Shown here piece by piece: positions 43,155 through 51,904 of a stretch of 64,000 nucleotides of DNA. How positions within the stretch are numbered: the stretch's first letter is position 1; each line of letters begins with the position of its first letter. The DNA lies in the NCBI GenBank assembly GCA_964654415.1, contig CAZZIP010000006.1:62001-126000 (forward strand), written 5' to 3'. Position numbers and translations under genes: made by a program. This DNA comes from Methylohalobius sp964654415 (GTDB taxonomy: Bacteria; Pseudomonadota; Gammaproteobacteria; Methylococcales; Methylothermaceae). The notes under the pieces were generated by a model. It was not told where the DNA came from and did not search any database. It saw only the letters and a list, made by a program, of their open reading frames with translations.

Positions 43155-44474
43155 ATGATGAGTCAAGCTGCAACCCATTTGAAACTCACCCGGGATTACA
43201 AGGTCGCCGACCTTTCCTTGGCTGAGTGGGGGCGCAAGGAGATCCGTATCGCCGAGACTGAGATGCCGGGTCTGATGGCGCTTCGCGAGGAGTATCGCGC
43301 GCAAAAGCCTTTGCAAGGGGCGCGCATCGCCGGTTGCCTGCACATGACCATCCAGACCGCAGTGCTGATCGAGACCCTGGTGGAGCTAGGCGCCCAAGTG
43401 CGCTGGTCTTCCTGCAATATTTTCTCGACTCAGGATCACGCGGCAGCGGCGATCGCCGCTGCCGGCATTCCGGTGTTCGCTTGGAAAGGGGAAACCGAGC
43501 AGGAATACTGGTGGTGTATCGAACAGACGATCTTCGGCCCCGATGGTTGGCGTCCGAACATGCTGCTCGATGACGGCGGCGATCTGACCAAGGTGATGCA
43601 CGAGAAATATCCCAACCTTCTCAAAGACGTGCGAGGGGTATCGGAGGAAACTACCACGGGCGTCCAGCGGCTCTATGAGATGATGAACGAAGGCAAACTC
43701 TTATGTCCGGCGTTCAACGTTAACGACTCGGTGACCAAGTCTAAGTTCGACAATTTGTACGGCTGCCGCGAATCCCTGCTCGACGGACTAAAGCGCGCCA
43801 CCGACGTGATGATCGCCGGCAAGATCGCGGTGGTATTGGGCTACGGCAACGTCGGCAAGGGCTGTGCCCAATCCCTGCGCGCCCAGGGGGCGAAAGTGTG
43901 GGTGACCGAGGTCGATCCGATCTGTGCGCTGCAGGCGGCGATGGAGGGTTACCCCGTGGTGACCATGGAGGAGGCAGCTCCTGTCGCCGACATTTTCGTC
44001 ACCGCCACCGGCAACTACCACGTGATTACTCACGAGCACATGCGGGCGATGAAGCACAACGCCATCGTCTGCAACATCGGCCATTTCGACGACGAGATCG
44101 ACGTGGCCTCCTTGCGCCAGTATCCTTGGGAAAACATCAAGCCACAGGTCGATCAAGTCATCTTTCCCGACGGCAAGAGGATTATCTTATTGGCAGAAGG
44201 GCGGCTGGTGAATCTGGGGTGTGCGACTGGCCATCCGAGCTTTGTGATGTCCAATTCTTTTTGCAACCAAGTACTGGCTCAGATCGAGCTGTGGACCAAT
44301 CCTGGCAAATACGAGAACAAGGTGTACGTGCTGCCCAAGCACCTCGATGAAAAAGTCGCGCGCCTGCACCTGGACAAGCTGGGAATCAAACTCACCCGTC
44401 TGACCCAGGCCCAGGCGGCTTACATCGGAGTACCGGTGGAGGGACCATACAAGCCGGACCATTATCGTTACTGA
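43155..44474 (+). CDS. ahcY: Adenosylhomocysteinase
   Basis: NAD-dependent hydrolase splitting S-adenosylhomocysteine into adenosine and homocysteine, thereby relieving product inhibition of methyltransferases. The 439 residues include SSCNIFSTQDHAAAAIA, the NAD fold VLGYGNVGKGCAQSLR and CNIGHFDDEIDV, and end in KPDHYRY, the conserved C-terminus. AGGAGG precedes the ATG at 43155 (a second ATG follows at once). Having ahcY rather than the Pfs/LuxS route beside metK is common in methylotrophs and many proteobacteria. Confidence 0.97.
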   Translation: MMSQAATHLKLTRDYKVADLSLAEWGRKEIRIAETEMPGLMALREEYRAQKPLQGARIAGCLHMTIQTAVLIETLVELGAQVRWSSCNIFSTQDHAAAAIAAAGIPVFAWKGETEQEYWWCIEQTIFGPDGWRPNMLLDDGGDLTKVMHEKYPNLLKDVRGVSEETTTGVQRLYEMMNEGKLLCPAFNVNDSVTKSKFDNLYGCRESLLDGLKRATDVMIAGKIAVVLGYGNVGKGCAQSLRAQGAKVWVTEVDPICALQAAMEGYPVVTMEEAAPVADIFVTATGNYHVITHEHMRAMKHNAIVCNIGHFDDEIDVASLRQYPWENIKPQVDQVIFPDGKRIILLAEGRLVNLGCATGHPSFVMSNSFCNQVLAQIELWTNPGKYENKVYVLPKHLDEKVARLHLDKLGIKLTRLTQAQAAYIGVPVEGPYKPDHYRY

Positions 44475-44475
44475 A

Positions 44476-45312
44476 ATGGCAGTTTCTCTCAGCTTCGAGT
44501 TCTTCCCGCCGCGCACTCAGCAACTTGCTGCCCAGCTGCGTGAAGCCTATCTTGTGCTCGCCCGCCTAAAACCGGATTATTTTTCGGTCACTTATGGGGC
44601 GGGGGGAACAACGCGCCTCAATACTTTCGAGACGGTATTGGAAATCCGGCGCGAGACCGGCTGCGAGGTGGCCCCGCATCTGTCCTGCATCGGCTCTACC
44701 CGGGAGGAGATCCGCCAGATCCTCCAAAGCTACTGCGCGCACGGCATCCGCAGGCTCGTAGCGCTGCGCGGGGATCCGCCTTCGGGGATGCACACCGATG
44801 GCGATTTTCGCTACGCCGAGGAGTTGGTGCGGTTTATCCGCGCTGACACCGGGGATTATTTTTACATTGAGGTGGCGGCCTATCCTGAGGTTCACCCGCA
44901 GGCCCCAAGCTACTGCGCCGATCTTAAACACTTCAAACACAAGCTGGAGGCCGGCGCCAATGCGGCGATTACCCAGTATTTCTATAACGCCGATGCTTAT
45001 TTTTATTTCCTCGAAAGCTGCCAGCGTGAGGGAATCGACGTCCCGATCGTTCCGGGGATCATGCCGATCACCAACTACGGCCAACTGGCTCGTTTTTCGG
45101 AGCGGTGCGGGGCCGATATTCCCCGCTGGATGCGCAAGCGGCTGGAAGCTTTTGGCGACGATCTGGAATCAATCCGGGCCTTCGGCATTGAAGTGGTGAC
45201 CGGGATGTGCCAAAAGCTCCTGGCAGGGGGGGCGCCTGGACTACATTTTTACACCATGAACCGGGCTGAGCCGACCTTGACCATTTGCCGTAATCTCGGA
45301 TTGCTCCCATAG
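44476..45312 (+). CDS. metF: Methylenetetrahydrofolate reductase
   Basis: FAD enzyme reducing 5,10-methylene- to 5-methyl-tetrahydrofolate, the methyl donor for methionine synthesis. The 278 residues form the standard TIM barrel with FEFFPPRT at the start (catalytic Glu), SVTYGAGGTT, HLSCIGSTR and ALRGDPP, and GADAAITQYFY-type sequence near 155-170. It begins one base after the ahcY stop, so the two are coupled. Confidence 0.96.
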   Translation: MAVSLSFEFFPPRTQQLAAQLREAYLVLARLKPDYFSVTYGAGGTTRLNTFETVLEIRRETGCEVAPHLSCIGSTREEIRQILQSYCAHGIRRLVALRGDPPSGMHTDGDFRYAEELVRFIRADTGDYFYIEVAAYPEVHPQAPSYCADLKHFKHKLEAGANAAITQYFYNADAYFYFLESCQREGIDVPIVPGIMPITNYGQLARFSERCGADIPRWMRKRLEAFGDDLESIRAFGIEVVTGMCQKLLAGGAPGLHFYTMNRAEPTLTICRNLGLLP

Positions 45313-45319
45313 CATTGCA

Positions 45320-46042
45320 TTGCGCGTTTCTAGGCTGTATCTTCCCCAAGCATTCCAAACCGGAGCCGAACTCGTCCTCACTGGGGAGCGGGCCCATTAC
45401 GTGCTCGCCGTGCTCAGGCTTAAGGCGGGAGACCCTCTGACCGTGTTCGATGGCCGGGGAGGAGAGTATCGGGCTGAGTTGATCGCCGCCGACCGTCGCC
45501 AGGCACGCCTCAAAATCGGCAGCTTCAAGGTGCGTGAAGCCGAATCACCCTTGCGCATTCACTTAGGGCTGGCGATTGCCAAGGGCGAGCGGATGGATTG
45601 GAGCGTGCAAAAGGCCACCGAACTTGGCGTCCATGCGATCGCGCCACTGACTACCGAACGCTGTAACGTCCGCCTAGGTGACAAAGCAGCGCACAAACGC
45701 ACGCATTGGCAAAAAATCGCCATCGCCGCTTGTGAGCAATGCGGGCGCAACAAGATTCCCGAAATTCTCCTGCCGCAGGCCCTCGATCAATGGTTGGATA
45801 CCCGAGGGAAAGGTGTGCTGCTTGACCCCGAGGGAATTCCTTTTCCCGCTTTAACTCAGCCCGGCGATGAGCTGACCTTGCTGCTCGGCCCAGAAGGGGG
45901 ATTGAGCCATGCCGAACGCCAGTGTGCTTTGGCCTCAGGCTTCGTACCGGCGAGCTTGGGGCCGCGGATCTTGAGGGTGGAGACGGCCGTGGTGACGGCT
46001 TTGAGCATTGCCCAGGCGCTGTGGGGGGATGTCCGGGGTTAA
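45320..46042 (+). CDS. rsmE: 16S rRNA (uracil1498-N3)-methyltransferase RsmE
   Basis: SPOUT-class methyltransferase acting on 16S rRNA U1498 with SAM. The 240 residues have a PUA-like N-terminus (RVSRLYLPQAF, HYVLAVLRLKAGD) and the knotted C-terminal domain with LLLGPEGGLSHAE and LRVETAVVTAL, the SAM-binding knot. The start is TTG at 45320, supported by the family N-terminus; no better start exists nearby. It is last in the SAM-cycle gene run, seven bases after metF. Confidence 0.93.
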   Translation: MRVSRLYLPQAFQTGAELVLTGERAHYVLAVLRLKAGDPLTVFDGRGGEYRAELIAADRRQARLKIGSFKVREAESPLRIHLGLAIAKGERMDWSVQKATELGVHAIAPLTTERCNVRLGDKAAHKRTHWQKIAIAACEQCGRNKIPEILLPQALDQWLDTRGKGVLLDPEGIPFPALTQPGDELTLLLGPEGGLSHAERQCALASGFVPASLGPRILRVETAVVTALSIAQALWGDVRG

Positions 46043-46070
46043 TCCTAGTTTTGTTTTAATGAGGTAATGT

Positions 46071-47336
46071 ATGCGCATTTACAATTTGTTCCCCTTGCTT
46101 GTGGGGCCTTTCTCGGCCTGGCGACCCCACCTAGAGCGGGCGGCAAGTCTCGGATTCAACTGGATTTTCGTCAATCCGATCCAGCAGCCTGGCCGTTCAG
46201 GCAGCCTGTATTCGATCAAGGATTACTTCAAGATCAATCCGGTTTTCGTCGATCCCAAGTCGACTAAATCGCCCGAAGACCAAGTCCGCGAGACGGTCGC
46301 ATTCGCAGAAAGTCTTGGACTTAAGATGATGCAGGACTTGGTGGTCAACCATTGCGCCTACGATTCGCCGTTGGTGAAACAGCATCCGCAATGGTTCGTC
46401 AAGGAAAAGGGGCGCATCGCCCATCCATTCTGTCTCCACGACGGCCAGAAAGTCGTCTGGCGCGATCTGGCCAGCTTCGACCATCGCCGTACGGTCGATC
46501 CGGAGGGCTTGTATCAATACAGCCGCGCCGTAGTCGAGCATTTGATTGCGCTTGGATTTAAAGGGTTTCGCTGCGACGCCGCTTATCAGGTCCCGAGCCA
46601 GTTCTGGCGGCGGTTGATCGAGGAGACAAAACGCGCCCATCCCGAAGTGATCTTCGTTGCCGAGACGTTGGGTTGCAGTGTCGATCAAACCCGGGAGGCG
46701 GCGGGGGCAGGTTTCGACTATATCTTCAACAGTGCTAAGTGGTGGGATTTCGAAAGCCCTTGGTTGTTGGAGCAGTACAATCTGACCCGCGATCTGGTTC
46801 CCTCGATCGCTTTTCCGGAAAGCCACGACACGCCTAGGCTGTTTGCCGAATGTCAGCACAACGTGGACGCGCTAAAACAGCGATACCTGTTTGCGGCGCT
46901 GTTTTCTGCTGGGGTGATGATGCCCATCGGCTACGAATTCGGGTTTCAAAAGCCCCTGCACGTGGTCAAGACCACGCCTGCGGACTGGGAAGAAACCGGG
47001 GTTGATATCTGCGAGTTTATCCTTAAAGTCAACCGCATCAAGAGCCAGTATCGGGTATTTCAGGAAGAGAGCGTCACCGAAGTACTGGATCATTCGAATC
47101 GCGCTGTGTTATTCATGTGGAAAGCGGCCTCTCGCAATCATCAGGAGGCGCTGATTATCCTCAACAAGAATAGTTGGGGGCGTGAGCAGTTTTATATCGA
47201 TGACCTTTATCGATATATCCAAACTTCCCCCCCGCTCGTAGACGTCTCTCCGCAGTGGCCACAGGAGTATTTGCCTACCCCTTTTCACTTTGAACTGACC
47301 CCAGGCATGGGACGGGTATTGGTGGCCGGTGTTTAA
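46071..47336 (+). CDS. GH13 alpha-amylase-family enzyme
   Basis: Glycoside hydrolase family 13 protein, 421 residues, no signal peptide, so it acts on cytosolic alpha-glucan or maltosyl compounds. The barrel motifs are seen: QDLVVNHCAYDS (region I), GFRCDAAYQ (nucleophile Asp), VIFVAETLG (acid/base Glu) and FPESHDTPR (third carboxylate). It has resemblance to the catalytic part of maltosyltransferase/GlgE-type proteins but is shorter. Specificity is undetermined. It lies 54 bases before glycogen synthase, implying a role in glycogen-type metabolism. Confidence 0.82.
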   Translation: MRIYNLFPLLVGPFSAWRPHLERAASLGFNWIFVNPIQQPGRSGSLYSIKDYFKINPVFVDPKSTKSPEDQVRETVAFAESLGLKMMQDLVVNHCAYDSPLVKQHPQWFVKEKGRIAHPFCLHDGQKVVWRDLASFDHRRTVDPEGLYQYSRAVVEHLIALGFKGFRCDAAYQVPSQFWRRLIEETKRAHPEVIFVAETLGCSVDQTREAAGAGFDYIFNSAKWWDFESPWLLEQYNLTRDLVPSIAFPESHDTPRLFAECQHNVDALKQRYLFAALFSAGVMMPIGYEFGFQKPLHVVKTTPADWEETGVDICEFILKVNRIKSQYRVFQEESVTEVLDHSNRAVLFMWKAASRNHQEALIILNKNSWGREQFYIDDLYRYIQTSPPLVDVSPQWPQEYLPTPFHFELTPGMGRVLVAGV

Positions 47337-47390
47337 AAACCAGGCGGATGACTTAAACTGTGCAAGTTGGAATCTTACTCAGGCTAACCG

Positions 47391-49316
47391 ATGACGAAAA
47401 AGACCCCGCCTCGCAATCCAGAGCAAACCAAGGACAAAGCCTTGCCGAGCAATGATCCCCTTAAGACCAGCGGGGACGATGGCAAGACCGAAGCGGCAAA
47501 ACCGCCCATACAGACTGAACCAAGCGGATCGTCCGCAAAGCCGGCTGAAGCGGCCGAGAAACGGCCAACGAGCGCCATAAAAGTTGAAAAAGCCCAGACA
47601 GAACAAGCGAAAACCCTACAGGTAGAAAAGCCGCAGCCTGCGGCCAAGCCGGCCAAAGCGGACGAACTTGAATCTAAGTCGGAAATTTCTGAGCCGGCCG
47701 CCAAGGCGTTGCCTGAACCGGCGGTTGAGCCTGTTACCGAAACGGTAGCCGAGCCTAAGCCGCAGGTTGAGATCGCCGACGCTGTGCCCCCCCAGCTGGC
47801 ACCGGAACCGCCTGTACAAGCTCCTGTTTATACCATTCCGTCGATGTTTATCGTGCAAGTTGCCCCTGAACTCGCCTGGGTCGCCAAGGTCGGGGGGTTG
47901 GCGGACGTGGTGTTCGGTTTGAGCAATGAGCTCGAGATCCGCGGCAACCACGTCGAGATCATCCTACCCAAATACGATTGCATGCGCTACGACCACATCT
48001 TCGGCCTGACCGAGGTCTACAAGGACTTGTGGGTGCCCTGGTATGGGGGAGCCATCCATTGCAGCGTCTATTTCGGCTTCGTCCACGGGCGTAAGTGTTT
48101 CTTCATCGATGCGCACTCCCAGGACAATTTCTTCAACCGGGGGTGTATTTATGGCTTCAACGACGACATCATGCGGTTTGCCTTTTTCTCCCGCGCAGCC
48201 ATGGAGTTTCTATGGAAATCCGGCAAACACCCGGAAATCATCCACTGCCACGACTGGCAGACCGCGCTGGTGCCGGTGTTTCTTTATGAAATCTATAAAT
48301 ATTTGGGCATGACCCACCCGCGGGTCTGCTATACCATCCACAACTTCAAACACCAGGGGGTGACCGGAGCGGAAGTCTTGTATGCTACCGGCCTCAACCG
48401 ACCCGAATATTACTTTCACTACGACCGCCTCCGGGACAATTGGAATCCCCACGCCTTAAATCTCATGAAAGGTGGGATCGTGTATTCCAACTTTGTTACC
48501 ACGGTTTCGCCGCACTATGCCATGGAGGCCAAGGACAAGGGACAAGGATTCGGTCTGGAACCCACTCTGCATATCCATCACATGAAATACGGCGGGGTGA
48601 TAAACGGGATCGATTACAATGTTTGGAATCCGGAGATCGACCGCTATATTCCGTTCCAGTACGGCCTTGCCAACTTGGACGACAAGTACAAAAACAAGAA
48701 GGCGCTGCGCAGCCGCTTTCTGCTCGCCGACAACGAAAAGCCGATCGTCGCCTTCATCGGGCGCCTGGACCCGCAAAAAGGCTTGGAGCTCATCCGCCAT
48801 GCTATCTTTTACACCTTGCATCGGGGTGGCCAGTTCGTCCTCTTAGGTTCCAGCCCGGATGGACAGATCAACGGCTATTTCTGGGGGTTGAAGCACCAAC
48901 TCAACGACAACCCCGACTGTCATCTCGAGATCGGTTTCAGCGAGGAGCTGTCCCATCTGATCTACGCCGGAGCGGATATGATCGTCGTGCCGAGCCGCTT
49001 CGAGCCTTGCGGACTAACCCAGCTCATCGCCATGCGCTATGGCACCATCCCGATCGTGCGCGAGATCGGCGGGCTTGCCGATACCGTCCACGACAAGGAT
49101 TTTTCTCCCAGACCCTTGCACGAACGCAACGGCTATGTGTTCCGGGATTACGATTATCCAGGCTTGGAATCGGCCCTTGGCCGAGCGATCAGCTGTTACT
49201 ACGACTATCCGCAGAACTTTCGGGAGCTTATGAAAAACGCGATGCGTTACGATTACTCCTGGAAGAATCCAGGGCAGGATTACCTGAACATTTATGATTA
49301 CATTCGGGAGAAGTAA
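47391..49316 (+). CDS. glgA: Glycogen synthase with long N-terminal extension
   Basis: GT5 glucosyltransferase elongating alpha-1,4-glucan. The catalytic region begins at about residue 150 with VAPELAWVAKVGGLADVV (KVGGL is the ADP-glucose-binding motif) and includes IIHCHDWQTALVPVF, GRLDPQKGLELI and SRFEPCGLTQLIAMRYG. In front lies a low-complexity, disordered segment rich in Ala, Pro, Glu and Lys (residues 1-148) that ordinary GlgA (about 480 residues) lacks. The ATG at 47391 is the furthest start in frame with typical codon use, so the extension appears real. It overlaps no neighbour. Confidence 0.9.
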   Translation: MTKKTPPRNPEQTKDKALPSNDPLKTSGDDGKTEAAKPPIQTEPSGSSAKPAEAAEKRPTSAIKVEKAQTEQAKTLQVEKPQPAAKPAKADELESKSEISEPAAKALPEPAVEPVTETVAEPKPQVEIADAVPPQLAPEPPVQAPVYTIPSMFIVQVAPELAWVAKVGGLADVVFGLSNELEIRGNHVEIILPKYDCMRYDHIFGLTEVYKDLWVPWYGGAIHCSVYFGFVHGRKCFFIDAHSQDNFFNRGCIYGFNDDIMRFAFFSRAAMEFLWKSGKHPEIIHCHDWQTALVPVFLYEIYKYLGMTHPRVCYTIHNFKHQGVTGAEVLYATGLNRPEYYFHYDRLRDNWNPHALNLMKGGIVYSNFVTTVSPHYAMEAKDKGQGFGLEPTLHIHHMKYGGVINGIDYNVWNPEIDRYIPFQYGLANLDDKYKNKKALRSRFLLADNEKPIVAFIGRLDPQKGLELIRHAIFYTLHRGGQFVLLGSSPDGQINGYFWGLKHQLNDNPDCHLEIGFSEELSHLIYAGADMIVVPSRFEPCGLTQLIAMRYGTIPIVREIGGLADTVHDKDFSPRPLHERNGYVFRDYDYPGLESALGRAISCYYDYPQNFRELMKNAMRYDYSWKNPGQDYLNIYDYIREK

Positions 49317-49324
49317 CCCAAGAA

Positions 49325-49810
49325 ATGATGGAGCAACTTGCTTTCCGAGTCGGTGCCGCCTTAAAGCATCGCGGTTGGTCACTGGTTACCGCCGAGTCTT
49401 GCACTGGCGGCTGGATCGCCAAGTGCATCACGGATGTAGCAGGCAGTTCGGCCTGGTTCGACCGCGGGTTTATCACTTACAGCAACGCCGCCAAAATGGA
49501 GATGCTCGGGGTCTTGGCCGAGACCTTGAACCGGCATGGTGCGGTGAGCGAAGCGGCGGTGCAGGAGATGGCCCAAGGCGCGTTGGCGCGCAGCCGGGCG
49601 CAGGTGGCGGTAGCGGTGAGCGGGATTGCAGGTCCTACCGGGGGAACGCCGGACAAGCCGGTCGGGTTGGTGTGGCTGGCCTGGCAGGTTAAAGGTCAAC
49701 CTTGTCGCACCAGGCAGGTTCGGTTTGTCGGGGATCGGGAGAGCGTGCGTCGTCAAGCCGTGCAGGCGGCTTTAGAGGGGGTTTTGGATGTCTGCGGCCG
49801 AGCCAGTTAA
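49325..49810 (+). CDS. pncC: Nicotinamide-nucleotide amidase PncC (CinA C-terminal domain)
   Basis: Deamidates nicotinamide mononucleotide in NAD recycling. The 161 residues are the stand-alone CinA C-terminal domain: TAESCTGGWIAKCITDVAGSS and VSGIAGPTGGTPDKPVGLVW are the signatures. Its place just upstream of recA is the usual one in proteobacteria. It overlaps thpR by 23 bases. Confidence 0.94.
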   Translation: MMEQLAFRVGAALKHRGWSLVTAESCTGGWIAKCITDVAGSSAWFDRGFITYSNAAKMEMLGVLAETLNRHGAVSEAAVQEMAQGALARSRAQVAVAVSGIAGPTGGTPDKPVGLVWLAWQVKGQPCRTRQVRFVGDRESVRRQAVQAALEGVLDVCGRAS

Positions 49811-50327
49811 AAAACGATTGTTTTTCGCCCTGTGGCCAGATGACGGAGTGTTGGAGAGGCTGGCCAGAGTGCGTAAGGAGCTTGGTCTGAACGAGGGCAA
49901 GTCGGTCGATTGCAACAAATTCCACATTACTTTGCTGTTTCTGGGCGAAGTTCCCGAGGACAAAATCGAGGACCTCAAGGCGCTAGCGGAGAAACTCCCG
50001 CTGGCGCCCTGCGAGCTGACGTTAGACCGGTTGGAACATTGGGTGCGTCCGGCCGTCTTATGTTTAACCGCAAGCCATCCCCCCCAACCTCTGACAAGGC
50101 TGGTAGAGGAACTGCGGCAGGGAGCGTGCAAGCTCGGTTTTGCGCCGGAGAGACGTCCTTTCCGCCCGCATCTGACTCTAGCGCGCAAGGTGCGCAGGCG
50201 GGTAGCAAACCGGCAGATCGAGCCACTGGCTTGGCCGGTGCGCGAGTTCACCTTGGTGGAATCGGAGCTCGACTCGCAAGGGTCTCGCTATACCGTGCTC
50301 GACCGTTGGCCGAAAGCCGGCCGGTAG
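49788..50327 (+). CDS. thpR: RNA 2',3'-cyclic phosphodiesterase ThpR
   Basis: Member of the 2H phosphoesterase superfamily, opening 2',3'-cyclic ends of RNA. The two catalytic HxTx motifs are FHITLLFLG (about residue 45) and FRPHLTLARK (about 130), and the N-terminus RLFFALWPDDGV is family-typical. 179 residues. It lies between pncC and recA and is translated with pncC through overlap. Confidence 0.92.
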   Translation: MSAAEPVKKRLFFALWPDDGVLERLARVRKELGLNEGKSVDCNKFHITLLFLGEVPEDKIEDLKALAEKLPLAPCELTLDRLEHWVRPAVLCLTASHPPQPLTRLVEELRQGACKLGFAPERRPFRPHLTLARKVRRRVANRQIEPLAWPVREFTLVESELDSQGSRYTVLDRWPKAGR

Positions 50328-50405
50328 CGGAGGGTTGGCACAAGCTACGCCATGGCGTTGAAATTGTGCAATAATTTATATATTTGACGACTCGAGTAGC
50401 AGATC

Positions 50406-51446
50406 ATGTTGGACGAAAACAAGCGCAAGGCGCTCAGTGCGGCGCTGTTGCAGATCGAGAAACAATACGGCAAGGGCACGGTGATGCGCCTGGGCGATGT
50501 CGGTTTGGTACGCGAAATCGAAGCCATCCCCAGCGGCTCTTTGAGCTTGGACGTGGCCCTAGGGATAGGAGGCTTACCGCGAGGGCGAATCGTCGAGATC
50601 TATGGTCCCGAGTCCTCGGGTAAGACCACTCTGGCGCTGTCCACCATTGCCCAAGCGCAGAATCGAGGAGGTGTGGCGGCGTTCGTGGACGCCGAGCACG
50701 CACTGGATCCCGCCTATGCTCAGCGCCTGGGCGTCAACCTGGACGACCTTCTGATCTCCCAGCCGGACACCGGCGAACAGGCCTTGGAAATCGTCGATAT
50801 GCTGGTGCGTTCCGGGGCGGTGGATGTGATCGTGGTGGACTCGGTGGCAGCGCTGACCCCCAAGGCCGAGATCGAGGGCGAGATGGGCGATGCCCACGTG
50901 GGGCTTCAGGCCAGGCTAATGTCCCAGGCACTGAGGAAGTTGACCGCCAACATCAAACGTTCCAACACCCTGGTGATCTTTATCAATCAAATCCGGATGA
51001 AGATCGGGGTGATGTTCGGCAACCCGGAGACCACCACCGGCGGCAATGCGCTGAAGTTCTATGCTTCGGTACGGCTCGACATCCGCCGTACGGGGGCGAT
51101 CAAGAAAGGCGAGGAAGTCATTGGCAACGATACCAGTGTCAAGGTGGTTAAGAACAAGGTGGCGCCGCCGTTCAAAACCGCCAGCTTTGAGATCCTCTAC
51201 AACGAGGGGATTTCCAAGGAGGGAGAGTTGATTGATCTCGGAGTCGAGCACGACTTAGTCCAGAAATCCGGTGCTTGGTACAGCATCGGCCAGGAGCGTA
51301 TCGGTCAAGGCAAAGACAATGCTCGCCAATATTTGAAGGAGCACCCGGAAGTCGCGCGCGGGTTGGAGCAGAAAATCCGGGAAAAGATCTTCGGCCCGGC
51401 CCTGGCCGAGGCCCAACCTGCCGCTGAAGCCCCGCTGGAGGAGTAA
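50406..51446 (+). CDS. recA: Recombinase RecA
   Basis: ATP-dependent strand-exchange protein and co-protease for LexA-type repressors. The 346 residues include IEIYGPESSGKTTLAL-type Walker A, the L1/L2 loops and NQIRMKIGVMFGNPETTTGG, all standard. The 78-base upstream gap shows no gammaproteobacterial LexA box (CTG-N10-CAG); TTGAAA at 50358-50363 with AT-rich sequence 15-17 bases later may be its promoter. recX follows after five bases. Confidence 0.98.
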   Translation: MLDENKRKALSAALLQIEKQYGKGTVMRLGDVGLVREIEAIPSGSLSLDVALGIGGLPRGRIVEIYGPESSGKTTLALSTIAQAQNRGGVAAFVDAEHALDPAYAQRLGVNLDDLLISQPDTGEQALEIVDMLVRSGAVDVIVVDSVAALTPKAEIEGEMGDAHVGLQARLMSQALRKLTANIKRSNTLVIFINQIRMKIGVMFGNPETTTGGNALKFYASVRLDIRRTGAIKKGEEVIGNDTSVKVVKNKVAPPFKTASFEILYNEGISKEGELIDLGVEHDLVQKSGAWYSIGQERIGQGKDNARQYLKEHPEVARGLEQKIREKIFGPALAEAQPAAEAPLEE

Positions 51447-51451
51447 ACGAG

Positions 51452-51904
51452 CTGAGTGAGACGGACGATCGGGCTAAAATAAAAAACCTTGCCTTGAAAC
51501 TTCTGACGCGACGCGAGCACAGCGCGCGTGAACTGCTGTGGAAACTGCGCAGGCGGGGAATCACCGAGGATCTTGCGGCTCAGGTCGTCGCTGAGATCCA
51601 AGCGGTCGGCTGGCAAGACGAACGCCGGTTTGTGGAGAGTTTCATTCGAACGCGCCACGAGCGCGGTATGGGTCCTGTGCGAATCCGGTTTGAGCTAAAA
51701 GCAAAGGGAATCGACGATGGTTTGATCGAGCAGGTCTTGAACGCGCTGGCCATCGATTGGCAGCAGGCCGCTCGCGAGGTTTATCGGCGTAAGTACGGGA
51801 ACCGGCCGATCCAAACCGCAAGTGAGTACGGCAAGCGCTACCGTTTCTTGGCTCAGCGTGGTTTCGAGACAGAGCACATCCGCACCTTGTTGGGAAAGGC
51901 ATGA
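51452..51904 (+). CDS. recX: Regulatory protein RecX, probable CTG start
   Basis: Modulates RecA filaments. The helical repeats RREHSARELLWKLRRRG and DERRFVESFIRTRHERG are typical. No ATG, GTG or TTG lies before TTG 51494, which would cut the conserved N-terminal helix. Reading upstream in frame gives (M)SETDDRAKIKNLALKLL from CTG at 51452, eight bases after a GGAGGAG ribosome-binding site and five after the recA stop. This makes a 150-residue protein of normal length. The CTG start is inferred from this fit. It overlaps alaS by four bases. Confidence 0.88.
   Translation: MSETDDRAKIKNLALKLLTRREHSARELLWKLRRRGITEDLAAQVVAEIQAVGWQDERRFVESFIRTRHERGMGPVRIRFELKAKGIDDGLIEQVLNALAIDWQQAAREVYRRKYGNRPIQTASEYGKRYRFLAQRGFETEHIRTLLGKA

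Noticed and set aside
48440..49297. 285-codon alternative frame within glgA
   Set aside because: Arg/Pro-rich shadow frame overlapping intact glycogen synthase motifs.
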